Origin: Planococcus salinus
Lineage (GTDB): Bacteria > Bacillota > Bacilli > Bacillales_A > Planococcaceae
Direction: 5' to 3'
Assembly: GCF_003719725.1 (NCBI RefSeq)
Contig: NZ_RIAX01000013.1
Location: forward strand, 1-60,568
DNA: 60,568 nt
Part shown: positions 10,211-18,453 of the stretch, in pieces
Position numbering within the stretch: position 1 is the first letter of the stretch
Layout of the letters: every line of letters starts with the position of its first letter
Program-made: the position numbers and the translations under genes
The notes under the pieces: generated by a model
The model's database searches: none
What the model was told of the DNA's origin: nothing
The model's input: the letters and a program-made list of their open reading frames with translations, nothing else

Positions 10211-11419
10211 ATGAAACTTCTTAAATGGTCAGCGGCAAGTATTTTGCTAGCAACAGCAATGGCGGCGGCATCACCGGTTGAAGCAGCAACAGAAGAGGCA
10301 GCGGAAGACTTTACCACTCGTACATACAAAGCTGTGGAACTTGATTCTCAATTGCTGTCGGCATCTCAATTGTATAAGTATGATTCAGGCCTTACTTTTG
10401 AATATCCGGATGCCGTCCGCGGGATTTTTGTCACGGCACATTCTGCCGGGGGCTCACGCTTTGACTCGTTGGTCAACCTGGTGGATACGACAGATTTGAA
10501 TGCGATGGTTATAGATGTCAAAGAAGACTACGGCTATTTGACTTTTGAGCCGGAAGAAGGAAGTGAATTGGCATCGCTTGACATTGGCCAACCTTATATA
10601 AACGATCCACGCGCTATGCTTGAACATATGGAAGAAAAGCAGATTTATCCGATTGCACGGGTAGTCGTCTTCAAAGATACAGTGCTGGCGGAGAAAAAGC
10701 CGGAATGGTCGTTTACGAATGGCAGCACAGTATGGAAGAATAACCGCGGCGAAGCTTTCGTCAACCCGTTCATGAAGGAAGTATGGGATTATAACGTACA
10801 AATTGCCATTGAAGCAGCCAAGCTTGGCTTTAAAGAAGTGCAATTCGATTATGTCCGCTTCCCTGAAGGCTTTGAACACCGTGCCGATACATTGAATTAT
10901 TCCAAAGGGGAATATGAAGGAAATGGACAGGATGATACGCAAAGCCGCGTATCAGCAGTTACCGATTTTGTCGCTTATGCAAAAGAACAGCTGGAACCTT
11001 ATGACGTGGAAGTTTCGGTGGATATTTTTGGCTATTCCGCTACATTGCCGGAAGCTCCAGGCATTGGACAGAACTTCTCGAAAATCTCTGAGAATGTGGA
11101 TGTCATTTCTTCCATGATTTACCCGAGTCACTGGACATCCTATTTCGGTATTGCGAAACCGGATTTGGAACCTTATAACCTGGTTGCAGAGTATTCGAAA
11201 GTGGAAAACGCAAAACTGGCAGAGCTTGAAAATCCACCAGTTTCCAGACCCTGGCTGCAGGATTTCACGGCTTCTTATTTAGGTGCCGGGAATTACAAAG
11301 TATATGGAAAAGCTGAAGTGGAAGCACAAATCAAAGCACTGAATGATCATGGCATCGAAGAATTCCTGTTATGGAACGCGGGAAACAGCTATTCGAAAGG
11401 CGTGGATTATACACCTTAA
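10211..11419 (+). CDS. Secreted putative glycoside hydrolase (DUF4015 family)
   Basis: This 402-residue exported protein has a signal peptide (MKLLKWS..., cleavage likely after SPVEA, about residue 25). The mature part begins with a (beta/alpha)8-type pattern: VRGIFVTAHSAGGSRFDSLV, AMVIDVKEDYG, YPIARVVVFKD, VQFDYVRFPEGF, VEVSVDIFGYSA, VDVISSMIYPSHW and RPWLQDFTA. This matches the DUF4015 (COG1306) putative glycoside hydrolase family, which lacks a firmly assigned substrate in Bacillales. Acidic residues in DVKED, FDYVRFPE and VSVDIFG are candidate catalytic groups. RBS AAAGGA is rather far from ATG (12 nt). An extended -10 (TGTTAGAAT, 10169-10177) precedes it. Confidence 0.75.
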   Translation: MKLLKWSAASILLATAMAAASPVEAATEEAAEDFTTRTYKAVELDSQLLSASQLYKYDSGLTFEYPDAVRGIFVTAHSAGGSRFDSLVNLVDTTDLNAMVIDVKEDYGYLTFEPEEGSELASLDIGQPYINDPRAMLEHMEEKQIYPIARVVVFKDTVLAEKKPEWSFTNGSTVWKNNRGEAFVNPFMKEVWDYNVQIAIEAAKLGFKEVQFDYVRFPEGFEHRADTLNYSKGEYEGNGQDDTQSRVSAVTDFVAYAKEQLEPYDVEVSVDIFGYSATLPEAPGIGQNFSKISENVDVISSMIYPSHWTSYFGIAKPDLEPYNLVAEYSKVENAKLAELENPPVSRPWLQDFTASYLGAGNYKVYGKAEVEAQIKALNDHGIEEFLLWNAGNSYSKGVDYTP

Positions 11420-11430
11420 TACGTTTTTTA

Positions 11431-11459
11431 AAAAGCCCTGTCTTTTGATAGGGCTTTTT
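11431..11459 (+). terminator. Terminator after DUF4015 gene
   Basis: AAAAGCCCTGTC/GATAGGGCTTTTT forms a stem with a TTTT loop and a 3' T-run. Confidence 0.8.
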
Positions 11460-11657
11460 GAAACTTTTTAAGCCGTCAAACGTATTATCTGTATAGCCCC
11501 GCAATTTTCAAACAGGAACCGTAATTGAGAATAAATAATTTTTAGAAAACACGTTTAAGCTTTTTTGAAAAAGGGTAAAATGAACAATAAGACACGACAC
11601 ACATGTCTCGATATTGTGAAAAATACGTGGATTTCTTATATTTTTTCTGTATCGATG

Positions 11658-11719
11658 TATGAAATGTAAGCTAAGTATTGTATAATCAATATAAAGCTTC
11701 TAAATTAGATTGATTCTAA
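11658..11719 (+). promoter_or_regulatory. spxA promoter and possible PerR-like operator
   Basis: The 350-bp gap before spxA is AT-rich. TATAAT at 11681-11686 has a weak -35 TATGAA (11658-11663) 17 bp upstream. At about +12 to +26 lies the imperfect palindrome TTAGATTGATTCTAA (11705-11719), which shares 11 of 15 positions with the PerR box TTATAATNATTATAA. PerR is a known repressor of one B. subtilis spx promoter, so the site is plausible but unproven. Confidence 0.4.
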
Positions 11720-11774
11720 TGTAAGAATAACTGAACTGAATTTCCCCGAATCCGAAAGGAAGTGCTTGAATATG

Positions 11775-12170
11775 ATGGTAACTTTATTTACATCCCCTAG
11801 CTGTACATCATGCCGGAAAGCAAAGGCTTGGCTGGAGGAACACGATATTCCATATACAGAACGCAACATATTTTCCGAACCGCTGACAATCAGCGAGATC
11901 AAAGAAATATTGCGTATGACTGAAGACGGTACTGACGAAATCATTTCAACGCGTTCGAAGATTTTCCAAAAATTGAATGTCAATGTTGAAAGTTTGCCAC
12001 TTCAGCGTCTGTATGAATTGATACAAGAACATCCCGGATTGCTTCGTCGTCCAATCATCATGGATGAGAAACGACTGCAAGTCGGATATAACGAAGATGA
12101 AATCCGCCGGTTCCTTCCTCGTAAAGTGAGAGCATATCAACTGCTTGAAGCGCAACGAATGGTAAACTGA
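11775..12170 (+). CDS. spxA: Transcriptional regulator Spx
   Basis: Spx (ArsC/Spx family, 131 residues) binds the RNA polymerase alpha C-terminal domain and redirects transcription under disulfide stress. The redox switch CTSC lies near residues 10-13, and the conserved [32 protein letters not shown] segment follows. I prefer ATG 11775 to match the 131-residue B. subtilis protein; ATG 11772 and TTG 11766 are alternatives behind AAAGGAAGTG. Its proteolysis adaptor SpxH is encoded nearby at 16451-17248. It is followed by a terminator, so it is monocistronic. Confidence 0.95.
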   Translation: MVTLFTSPSCTSCRKAKAWLEEHDIPYTERNIFSEPLTISEIKEILRMTEDGTDEIISTRSKIFQKLNVNVESLPLQRLYELIQEHPGLLRRPIIMDEKRLQVGYNEDEIRRFLPRKVRAYQLLEAQRMVN

Positions 12171-12180
12171 TCAATAAGTA

Positions 12181-12231
12181 AAAGCTGTCCGGCCTTTATG
12201 ATATTTCATAATGGAAGTGGGACAGCTTTTC
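12181..12231 (+). terminator. spxA terminator
   Basis: AAAGCTGTCC (12181-12190) pairs with GGACAGCTTT (12220-12229), followed by T residues. The hairpin loop also contains a small internal stem. Confidence 0.7.
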
Positions 12232-12407
12232 TGATTTTAATGTGTTGCATTCCATCGATAACTGCATTAAACTACAAGGTAACTTGCTGCCGCTAACGGC
12301 AACAGGCAGAATTTTTCTCTTATTGCCCCAGGGAAGTTATAATGAATAGACACCCCACCATAGTAGGAGGAAATCCTCTTAGCCCATTTCGAAAGGAGAG
12401 GTGTAAA

Positions 12408-13064
12408 ATGGAAATCGAACGCATTAATGACAATACAGTAAAATTTTATATTTCCTATCTCGATGTTGAAGAGCGCGGCTTCAGCCGTGATGAAATCTGG
12501 TTTAACCGGGATAAAAGCGAAGAGCTTTTTTGGGAAATGATGGACGAAGTAAACGAAGAAGCAGACTTTGCAATGGAAGGTCCGTTGTGGATCCAAGTGC
12601 AAGCTATGGATAAAGGCCTGGAAGTGACTGTGACAAGAGCGCAATTGACGAAAGACGGCCAAAAAATCGATATGCCGGACGACATTGAAGAGCGACGCAA
12701 AATGTTTTCAGGCGAAGACACAGGCGTCCATGAGTTCGATGAATTCGACCCCGTTTTCAATGATCCGGACCCGAAAACTTTCGAATACACTTTTATCCTC
12801 TCGGAAGTAGAGGAATTGTTGCCGATAGCGGAAAGACTTAAGTACGTACCGGTCGAGACGTCACTCCATCATTTTGAAGGCAAGTATTATTTATATGCCA
12901 AATTTGATGAAATACTGCATTCTGATGAAGACGTGAAGAATCACGTCAGCGTCATCAGTGAGTATCTGAAGACGTCACCACTTACCATTCACCGTCTGGA
13001 AGAATACGGTAAGGAAATCTTCAAACAAGACGCTTTGTCGAATATCCTCCATTACTTTGGATAA
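12408..13064 (+). CDS. mecA: ClpC adaptor protein MecA
   Basis: MecA targets substrates such as ComK to the ClpCP protease. The 218-residue protein begins MEIERINDNTVKFYISYLDVEERGF, the conserved N-terminal substrate-binding domain. A central acidic linker (about 85-125) is followed by the C-terminal ClpC-binding domain ending LHYFG. Start 12408 follows GAAAGGAGAGG; an ATG 66 bp upstream lacks a site. A TATAAT at 12338-12343 may be its -10. In this order Spx, MecA and CoiA mark the conserved competence/stress block. Confidence 0.94.
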   Translation: MEIERINDNTVKFYISYLDVEERGFSRDEIWFNRDKSEELFWEMMDEVNEEADFAMEGPLWIQVQAMDKGLEVTVTRAQLTKDGQKIDMPDDIEERRKMFSGEDTGVHEFDEFDPVFNDPDPKTFEYTFILSEVEELLPIAERLKYVPVETSLHHFEGKYYLYAKFDEILHSDEDVKNHVSVISEYLKTSPLTIHRLEEYGKEIFKQDALSNILHYFG

Positions 13065-13094
13065 GGTCTCCTATGGGAGATCTTATTTTTTTTG
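13063..13094 (+). terminator. mecA terminator
   Basis: AAGGTCTCC-TAT-GGGAGATCTT followed by ATTTTTTTT. Confidence 0.8.
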
Positions 13095-13190
13095 CCCTGC
13101 TCACTTATTTAACACAGCTTTAAGGTTTAAGCACCGCTGCCTTCTCTATTGCTAAAAAGAAGGAATTTTCTTACAATATAGAAAAGGAGA

Positions 13191-14273
13191 GTGATTCACA
13201 TATTAACTGCTTTCACTAAAGACCAGAAGCTTTTCTATTTGACAGATGCGTACGCGCGTGAAGAGCTTTTGACACTGCGAAACAAAGAACAATTTTTTTG
13301 CCCGATTTGTGGAGCTTCTGTCATATTAAAAATCGGTGACATTAAAATTCCCCACTTTTCTCACAGATCCCTCTCTGAATGTGATGCATTCAGTGAACCT
13401 GAATCCTCTCTTCATCTGCAGGGAAAGCGCCTGCTTCATCATTTTTTTCATCGCCACCAACTTCCCGTGGAAATCGAGAAATACCTGCCGGCCATCCGTC
13501 AACGAGCTGACTTGCTGGTGAACGGACAAACAGCGGTGGAATTCCAATGCAGCCCCATTTCTGTTTCCCATATCACCAAGCGTACAGAAGGGTATAAGAA
13601 ACTGAATATCGGAACTTTATGGATCAAAGGAGTAAAAGAACAAACGGAGGATGGCATCCAGCTTATTCGATTAAAAGCGCATGAAAGAGCTTTTTTTCAA
13701 AAAAATAAAGGCAGCAGTTATCTCGTGCTATTTTTACCCGAAGCCAACCGCTTTTTTTACTATTCGAATTTGTTTTACATAAGCGGTAATCGCTGGGTGG
13801 GAAAAGGAAAACAGTTGACTGCGGAACAGCAATCGTTTCCGTTTGGCATACCCCGTCGTTTATCAAAGGAAGAGTTTCGGCAACTTTGGGTTCTTTATTC
13901 CCGTGCCCGCCGCCAGTTTATCGCCTCTCAAGCCTATTCCAAGAATCGTTACCAGAATGTTTTCTGGAGGTGCTGTTACGAATTACGGCTGGATATGAAA
14001 AATTTCCCCGACAGTATCGGTCTGCCGCTGGAAAAAGCGGAATGCATTGCAGAACATGCTGTGCTGTGGCAGCTGAAAGTTCTGACCGCTAAGCGAAAGG
14101 GTATTTCGATGTTTGCGTTGGCGAATTCCGGGAAGATACCAATAGCTGCTTTTGCTTCCATCGAAGAAGTGGTGAAGCTGTTGGAGACTTTTGTAAAGCT
14201 GCATCAGCTGATGGAGCAAAAAGAAGCGGGTCCTTTGGGAATTTTTGAGATAATGTATGAAAGCTATTGCTAA
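13191..14273 (+). CDS. coiA: Competence protein CoiA
   Basis: CoiA-family proteins are nuclease-like factors needed for recombination of transforming DNA. The 360-residue protein has an N-terminal zinc-finger-like CPICG (about residues 37-41). It then shows HFSHRS...E...SxLHLQGK and the nuclease-like core ADLLVNGQTAVEFQCSPIS, where Asp, Glu and Gln of the restriction-endonuclease-like fold are recognisable. GTG 13191 gives the longest frame but is almost fused to AAAAGGAGA; an ATA at 13200 has better spacing. It precedes pepF as in B. subtilis yjbF-yjbG. Competence competence of the strain itself cannot be judged from one gene. Confidence 0.88.
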   Translation: MIHILTAFTKDQKLFYLTDAYAREELLTLRNKEQFFCPICGASVILKIGDIKIPHFSHRSLSECDAFSEPESSLHLQGKRLLHHFFHRHQLPVEIEKYLPAIRQRADLLVNGQTAVEFQCSPISVSHITKRTEGYKKLNIGTLWIKGVKEQTEDGIQLIRLKAHERAFFQKNKGSSYLVLFLPEANRFFYYSNLFYISGNRWVGKGKQLTAEQQSFPFGIPRRLSKEEFRQLWVLYSRARRQFIASQAYSKNRYQNVFWRCCYELRLDMKNFPDSIGLPLEKAECIAEHAVLWQLKVLTAKRKGISMFALANSGKIPIAAFASIEEVVKLLETFVKLHQLMEQKEAGPLGIFEIMYESYC

Positions 14274-14342
14274 AGCTTGCGAAAATTGAGAAAATAAAAG
14301 ATGGTTCGGCTCCCGAAAGAGAGCGCCAAAGGAGGAATTCGA

Positions 14343-16151
14343 ATGGTTGAAAAAATTATTACAAGAGATCAAGTCCCTGAAGAATTGACGTGGAAACTTG
14401 AAGACATTTATGAAACAGATCAAGCCTGGGAACAGGAGTTTACAGCTGTAGCGGAACTTTCCGAGAAAGCTGCTTCGTATCAGGGAACACTTCAGAAGAA
14501 CGCTGAAGCACTGTATGAAGTGCTTGTTTATAAAGACGAGTTATCACAGCGTCTGCGCAAATTGTATACGTACGCCCATATGCGCTACGATCAGGACACG
14601 ACTAATTCTACGTACCAGGGGATGGACAGTCGCATCAAATCACTGGCTGCAAAAATTTCGGCCGGTTTATCTTTTCTGGTGCCGGAAATTTTGGAGCTGG
14701 ACGAAGCGGTATTAAACAGCTACATCGAAGAGCACGAAGGGTTGCACTTATACAGACACGCCATGGAAGAATTGAATGCAATGCGCCCGCATGTACTGCC
14801 GGCGGAACAGGAAGCTTTGCTTGCACAGATGTCGGAAGTGGTGAGCTCGCCTTCTGAAACCTTCAGTATGCTCAATAATGCGGATTTGGAATTTCCGGAA
14901 ATTGAAAATGAGGACGGAGAGCGGGTGCAGATTACGCACGGCAACTATATCCGCTTTTTGGAAAGCGATAATCGACGTGTGCGGGAAGATGCTTTCAAAG
15001 CAGTCTATGCAACTTATGGGAAGTTTCGCAACACCTTTTCATCCACTTTATCGGGCAACATCAAACGGGACAATGTCAATGCGCGGGTCCGCTATTATTC
15101 ATCCGCCCGTGAAGCGGCTTTGTCGGATGATCATATCCCTGAAACGGTCTACGACAATTTAGTGGAAACGGTCAACAACAACCTGCATCTGCTGCACCGC
15201 TATGCAGCGCTTCGGAAAGAAGTGCTGGGGCTTGACCAAGTTCACATGTGGGACATGTATACGCCGCTGGTAAAAGAAGTGGAGATGGAAATTCCATACG
15301 AAAAAGCAAAAAGCACTATGCTCAAAGGGCTGGAAGCTCTGGGAGAAGAGTACGTAGGCATTGTAGAAAAGGGCCTTAATAACCGCTGGGTGGACGTATT
15401 AGAGAACAAAGGGAAACGCAGTGGTGCCTATTCATCCGGAAGCTATGGGACGAACCCGTACATTTTGATGAACTGGCAGGATAACGTCGATAACCTTTTC
15501 ACATTGGCTCATGAATTCGGACACAGTGTCCACAGTTATTACACGCGTGCCAACCAGCCGTATGTCTATGGGGATTATTCCATTTTTGTGGCAGAAGTGG
15601 CTTCAACCACCAATGAGGCATTGCTCAATGAATATATGGTCAAAGCGACAGACAATGAGCAGGAGCGGATATACCTGCTGAATCATTGGCTGGATGGATT
15701 CAGAGGTACAGTATTCCGCCAAACAATGTTTGCTGAATTTGAACACCTGATCCATCAGATGGATCAAAACGGAGAAGCGTTGACAGCTGACCGGCTGACC
15801 GAAGTCTATTACGATCTGAATAAGAAGTATTTTGGAGAAGAAGTGGCGATAGACGAGGAAATCGGCCTGGAATGGGCCAGAATTCCTCATTTCTATTACA
15901 ATTACTACGTTTTCCAATATGCCACAGGATTCAGTGCAGCAACAGCCTTGAGCAAAGCCATCCTGGAAGACGGACAACCGGCTGTCGATCGTTACATCAA
16001 TGAATTCCTGAAAGCGGGAAGTTCTGATTATCCGATCGAAGTATTGAAAAAAGCTGGAGTTGATATGACGGAATCAGGGCCAGTGGAAGCAGCCTGTAAA
16101 GTATTCGAACAAAAGCTGGACGAATTGGAAAAGCTGTTGCTGAATAAATAA
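14343..16151 (+). CDS. pepF: Oligoendopeptidase F
   Basis: PepF is a cytoplasmic M3-family zinc metallopeptidase that cleaves oligopeptides; 602 residues is the usual length. The catalytic HEFGH appears in LAHEFGHSVHSYYT, and the third zinc ligand Glu is expected in ASTTNEALL. Start 14343 follows AAAGGAGG; an earlier in-frame ATG (14301) lacks one. It lies downstream of coiA and ends at a strong hairpin. It may act on peptides imported by the App system, which is inference. Confidence 0.95.
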   Translation: MVEKIITRDQVPEELTWKLEDIYETDQAWEQEFTAVAELSEKAASYQGTLQKNAEALYEVLVYKDELSQRLRKLYTYAHMRYDQDTTNSTYQGMDSRIKSLAAKISAGLSFLVPEILELDEAVLNSYIEEHEGLHLYRHAMEELNAMRPHVLPAEQEALLAQMSEVVSSPSETFSMLNNADLEFPEIENEDGERVQITHGNYIRFLESDNRRVREDAFKAVYATYGKFRNTFSSTLSGNIKRDNVNARVRYYSSAREAALSDDHIPETVYDNLVETVNNNLHLLHRYAALRKEVLGLDQVHMWDMYTPLVKEVEMEIPYEKAKSTMLKGLEALGEEYVGIVEKGLNNRWVDVLENKGKRSGAYSSGSYGTNPYILMNWQDNVDNLFTLAHEFGHSVHSYYTRANQPYVYGDYSIFVAEVASTTNEALLNEYMVKATDNEQERIYLLNHWLDGFRGTVFRQTMFAEFEHLIHQMDQNGEALTADRLTEVYYDLNKKYFGEEVAIDEEIGLEWARIPHFYYNYYVFQYATGFSAATALSKAILEDGQPAVDRYINEFLKAGSSDYPIEVLKKAGVDMTESGPVEAACKVFEQKLDELEKLLLNK

Positions 16152-16154
16152 CAG

Positions 16155-16184
16155 AAAAAGAGAGGGGGCGCCCCTCTCTTTTTG
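16155..16184 (+). terminator. pepF terminator
   Basis: AAAAAGAGAGGGG pairs with CCCCTCTCTTTTT and runs into TTTTTGTTTT. Confidence 0.9.
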
Positions 16185-16267
16185 TTTTATTAACATAACG
16201 AATTTTAAAAAAGATATATTTGTATGCCTTTACATTATGGCATTTTTGTGAAATGAAGGAAGAAGTA

Positions 16268-16412
16268 TTGATTTATAAATTATGCCGTGATAAAGTTATG
16301 TTGTGAAATAAATCACATACAAACATACACCCCTTTGTTTGAGCGTGAACATTTCTCCCATCCCCTTTGTGTAACATAGAAAGGCGCCTTCCGGTTTCGG
16401 AAGGCGCCTTTT
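16268..16412 (+). ncRNA. Candidate small RNA with C-rich motifs
   Basis: Between the pepF terminator and the convergent yjbH terminator is an independent-looking unit. TTGATT (16268-16273), 17 bp, then TAAAGT (16291-16296) could start a transcript near 16303. It would end at the orphan hairpin AAGGCGCCTTCCG/CGGAAGGCGCCTT with TTTTCTTTT (16381-16417). The roughly 110-nt body holds two copies of CCCCTTTGT (16330-16338 and 16362-16370) and a TCTCCCATCCCC stretch, resembling the C-rich, SD-pairing loops of Firmicutes sRNAs. No coding frame with a Shine-Dalgarno is visible. The prediction rests only on these signals. Confidence 0.35.
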
Positions 16413-16417
16413 CTTTT
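16381..16417. terminator. Orphan strong hairpin terminator
   Basis: A 13-bp GC-rich stem AAGGCGCCTTCCG/CGGAAGGCGCCTT with a GTTT loop and a plus-strand T-run. No gene immediately upstream needs it, as pepF already has a terminator. The minus strand has a shorter T-run, so it may back up yjbH. Confidence 0.75.
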
Positions 16418-16426
16418 GGCCGGAAA

Positions 16427-16454
16427 AATAGGTCCGCCACAGTGGCGGACCTAT
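16427..16454 (-). terminator. yjbH terminator
   Basis: On the minus strand AATAGGTCCGCCAC/GTGGCGGACCTATT is followed by TTTTCC. The 5' arm overlaps the yjbH stop codon. Confidence 0.8.
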
Positions 16455-17248
16455 TTGATCGTCCATAATGTTTCTTCAGGCAATTTAATGCGGTCCAGCT
16501 TTTGCTGGAGCATTTGTTTTTTTAACTCGAACTCAGCAGTTTGCTCGGATATATTGTAAATTGAAGCGATTTCCCTTGTAGCCATCGTAGAATACTTTAA
16601 AAATAATTCATCAAGCGATGGAGGGGATTGCCGGTTCAAGTCCCGTTCACCCAGCATCTCGGACAAAACAGTTTTATAAACGTCATAAGAATAAAGGCCT
16701 GATACTTTGACTCCTTCGTCTTCGATGCATTCGTTGAAAAAAACAATGCTGGGCACTTCATCAACTTCCATTTCCCGTGTAATGTGCAAATCGCATTGGA
16801 ACGCTTTTGCCGTATGTACGGAATGGAAGTCCCGCTTAAATTCCCCCTGGTCCAGTTCTGCCTCTTCTGCAATTTCCAGTAGTATTGCATATGAACAGAC
16901 ATCTTTTTCCTTCAGCAATATATGTTGCTGGAGTTTATGCAAAAAGCGGCTTCCAGCCCTTTTTCCCTGCAATTCGGCAGCCTTGACGGCAACTGAAGCC
17001 AAAACAGGATGAGAGAGCTGATCCGGGTCGATATTCGCTTCTTTGCTGATGGTATTCAAATTTACCAGTTTGGTGGTCAGGACCGTCCTCAACGAGAAGT
17101 AATGCCCATATTCGATCTGCAACTTCCGAATAATGGTTTGAAGTTCCCAGCACTGAGGACTGAGAGGGTCAACGAAAACATAGAGCTCCATTGGTTTTGC
17201 GCAATTTGTGCCTTCGCATACCTCGTCTACCATGTCCAAATTGTTCAC
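16451..17248 (-). CDS. spxH: ClpXP adaptor protein SpxH (YjbH)
   Basis: SpxH delivers Spx to ClpXP for degradation in the absence of stress. The 265-residue DsbA-like protein has a short Cys-containing N-terminus (CEGTNC) and a thioredoxin-fold segment ELYVFVDPLSPQCWELQ. Family signatures AAELQGKRAGSRFLHKLQ and DVYKTVLSEMLG follow, then a C-terminal helical domain. The usual CxxC is reduced to SPQC, as in some staphylococcal homologues. GTG 17248 overlaps the globin stop (GTGA) and follows GGAGGAATTCGA. It pairs functionally with spxA about 4 kb away. Confidence 0.92.
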   Translation of the reverse strand: MNNLDMVDEVCEGTNCAKPMELYVFVDPLSPQCWELQTIIRKLQIEYGHYFSLRTVLTTKLVNLNTISKEANIDPDQLSHPVLASVAVKAAELQGKRAGSRFLHKLQQHILLKEKDVCSYAILLEIAEEAELDQGEFKRDFHSVHTAKAFQCDLHITREMEVDEVPSIVFFNECIEDEGVKVSGLYSYDVYKTVLSEMLGERDLNRQSPPSLDELFLKYSTMATREIASIYNISEQTAEFELKKQMLQQKLDRIKLPEETLWTIK

Positions 17249-17646
17249 TCGAATTCCTCCTCGCTATCTTGCCGATTAACCATGTGATGCGCAGTAAGCA
17301 CGAGTCGATTATAGTAGTTTTCACGTAACTTCCCGGAAAGTCCCACTTCATCCATTGCTTCGCTCATACATTCCAGCCAGGCCTGGGCTCTGGAAGGAGT
17401 AATTGGAAAAGGGAAATGCCGGGCTTTCAATCTCGGATGTCCATGTTCTTCTGAATATATATTCGGCCCGCCAAGGTATTGGGTCATAAATTGTTTTTGT
17501 TTTCTGGCGGTTTCTGTAAGATCGTCTGGGAAAATCGGCTTCAGCTTCGGATGCTGTCCCACGCGCTTATAAAATGCGTCGATTAGGCGTGACAGTCTTT
17601 CCGCACCGATTTCTTCGTACGGAATAATTGGTTTTCCAGTCATCAT
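17245..17646 (-). CDS. yjbI: Truncated hemoglobin (YjbI type)
   Basis: A group II truncated globin of 133 residues that binds heme and O2. It shows FYxRVxxHPxLxPIF and QFLTQ/QFMTQYLGGP near the distal side, and EEHGHPRLKARHFPF containing the proximal histidine. In B. subtilis it is co-transcribed with yjbH; here the genes overlap by 4 bp, so co-regulation with the Spx adaptor is likely. Its role in redox or NO handling is inferred from the family. Confidence 0.93.
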   Translation of the reverse strand: MMTGKPIIPYEEIGAERLSRLIDAFYKRVGQHPKLKPIFPDDLTETARKQKQFMTQYLGGPNIYSEEHGHPRLKARHFPFPITPSRAQAWLECMSEAMDEVGLSGKLRENYYNRLVLTAHHMVNRQDSEEEFE

Positions 17647-17758
17647 CGTAACCCCTTTGCTTTAGCTGTAAACTCATTCTAACAACGGATAAGAAATTTA
17701 ACAAACAAATCGACTGCCGTAAGCTGACAGGGCGACTCAATATCCAGGCAATTCCCTG

Positions 17759-18340
17759 TTACTGCCCAGCTTCTGCCGCTTTCATAAAACGGGCAATTTT
17801 CTTGTCCGCCTGCCGTACCGGAATGTTGTGCTGCTGAAGAAATTCCAGGAACAGGCGCCTGCCGGCTGCTGCATCCGTAACTTCGTATTCAACCTCATAG
17901 TCTTCTTTGCCGAGGTATTCTGAATGGTCGAAAACGAGTAACCCTTGTTGGTATTCAAACTCAATCCGGTGAGTGGTCAACGTACCGATGTGACGCAAAG
18001 TCCGCCAGTTGACCCCTTTCTCTTCCAGGAACGCGTTTACTTCAGTGGCCGGAAATGAAATCCCTTCACTCATTTCTTTCGCTTGCAGGGCCGTCAAGGA
18101 ATCGGTTATTTCCAATTTCCCTTCTGGAGCAGGAGTTTTTAAGGTGCATTCATAGTGGTTGTCTTTCTGCCGGATTCTGAGAGCGGATTCCATCTCCTTC
18201 AATTGGAATTCAGCAGTGTCAAAATAAAGGTTTTGTTGTGTAATTGCTTCTTCTCTTGTGAAATTGAAAAAAGAGAGAAGCTGCTCGTATTCCGATTTCG
18301 TCAACATATTCTTGAATTCGATTTCGATTTCTTTTGGCAT
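17759..18340 (-). CDS. yjbK: CYTH domain protein (YjbK)
   Basis: This 193-residue protein begins with the CYTH hallmark EIEIEFK (ExExK, residues 4-10). It continues with alternating charged strands (RIRQKDNHYECTLKTP, DHSEYLGKEDYEVEYEV) that build a tunnel binding triphosphates and divalent metal. CYTH proteins include thiamine triphosphatases and triphosphate hydrolases; the B. subtilis YjbK substrate is not settled. The divergent gene yjbL and the ppGpp synthetase lie next door, so a link to nucleotide or polyphosphate signalling is possible. B. subtilis yjbJ, normally between yjbI and yjbK, is missing. Confidence 0.88.
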   Translation of the reverse strand: MPKEIEIEFKNMLTKSEYEQLLSFFNFTREEAITQQNLYFDTAEFQLKEMESALRIRQKDNHYECTLKTPAPEGKLEITDSLTALQAKEMSEGISFPATEVNAFLEEKGVNWRTLRHIGTLTTHRIEFEYQQGLLVFDHSEYLGKEDYEVEYEVTDAAAGRRLFLEFLQQHNIPVRQADKKIARFMKAAEAGQ

Positions 18341-18453
18341 TCTATCACCTCTCCATTACTTATATTATCAGATAGTCCAACCGAAACTGCAACGAATGGA
18401 AGAGCTGTGGTAAAATTACACTATTAAGAACAGATACAGAAAGGAAGTTTCAA

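Noticed and set aside
16253..16306. 17-codon reading frame in the pepF-yjbH gap
   Set aside because: No Shine-Dalgarno sequence and no second copy or conservation evidence; an RNA role for this region is more likely.
16330..16370. Two CCCCTTTGT copies as the start of a CRISPR array
   Set aside because: Repeats are only 9 bp, there are just two, and no cas genes occur anywhere in the window.
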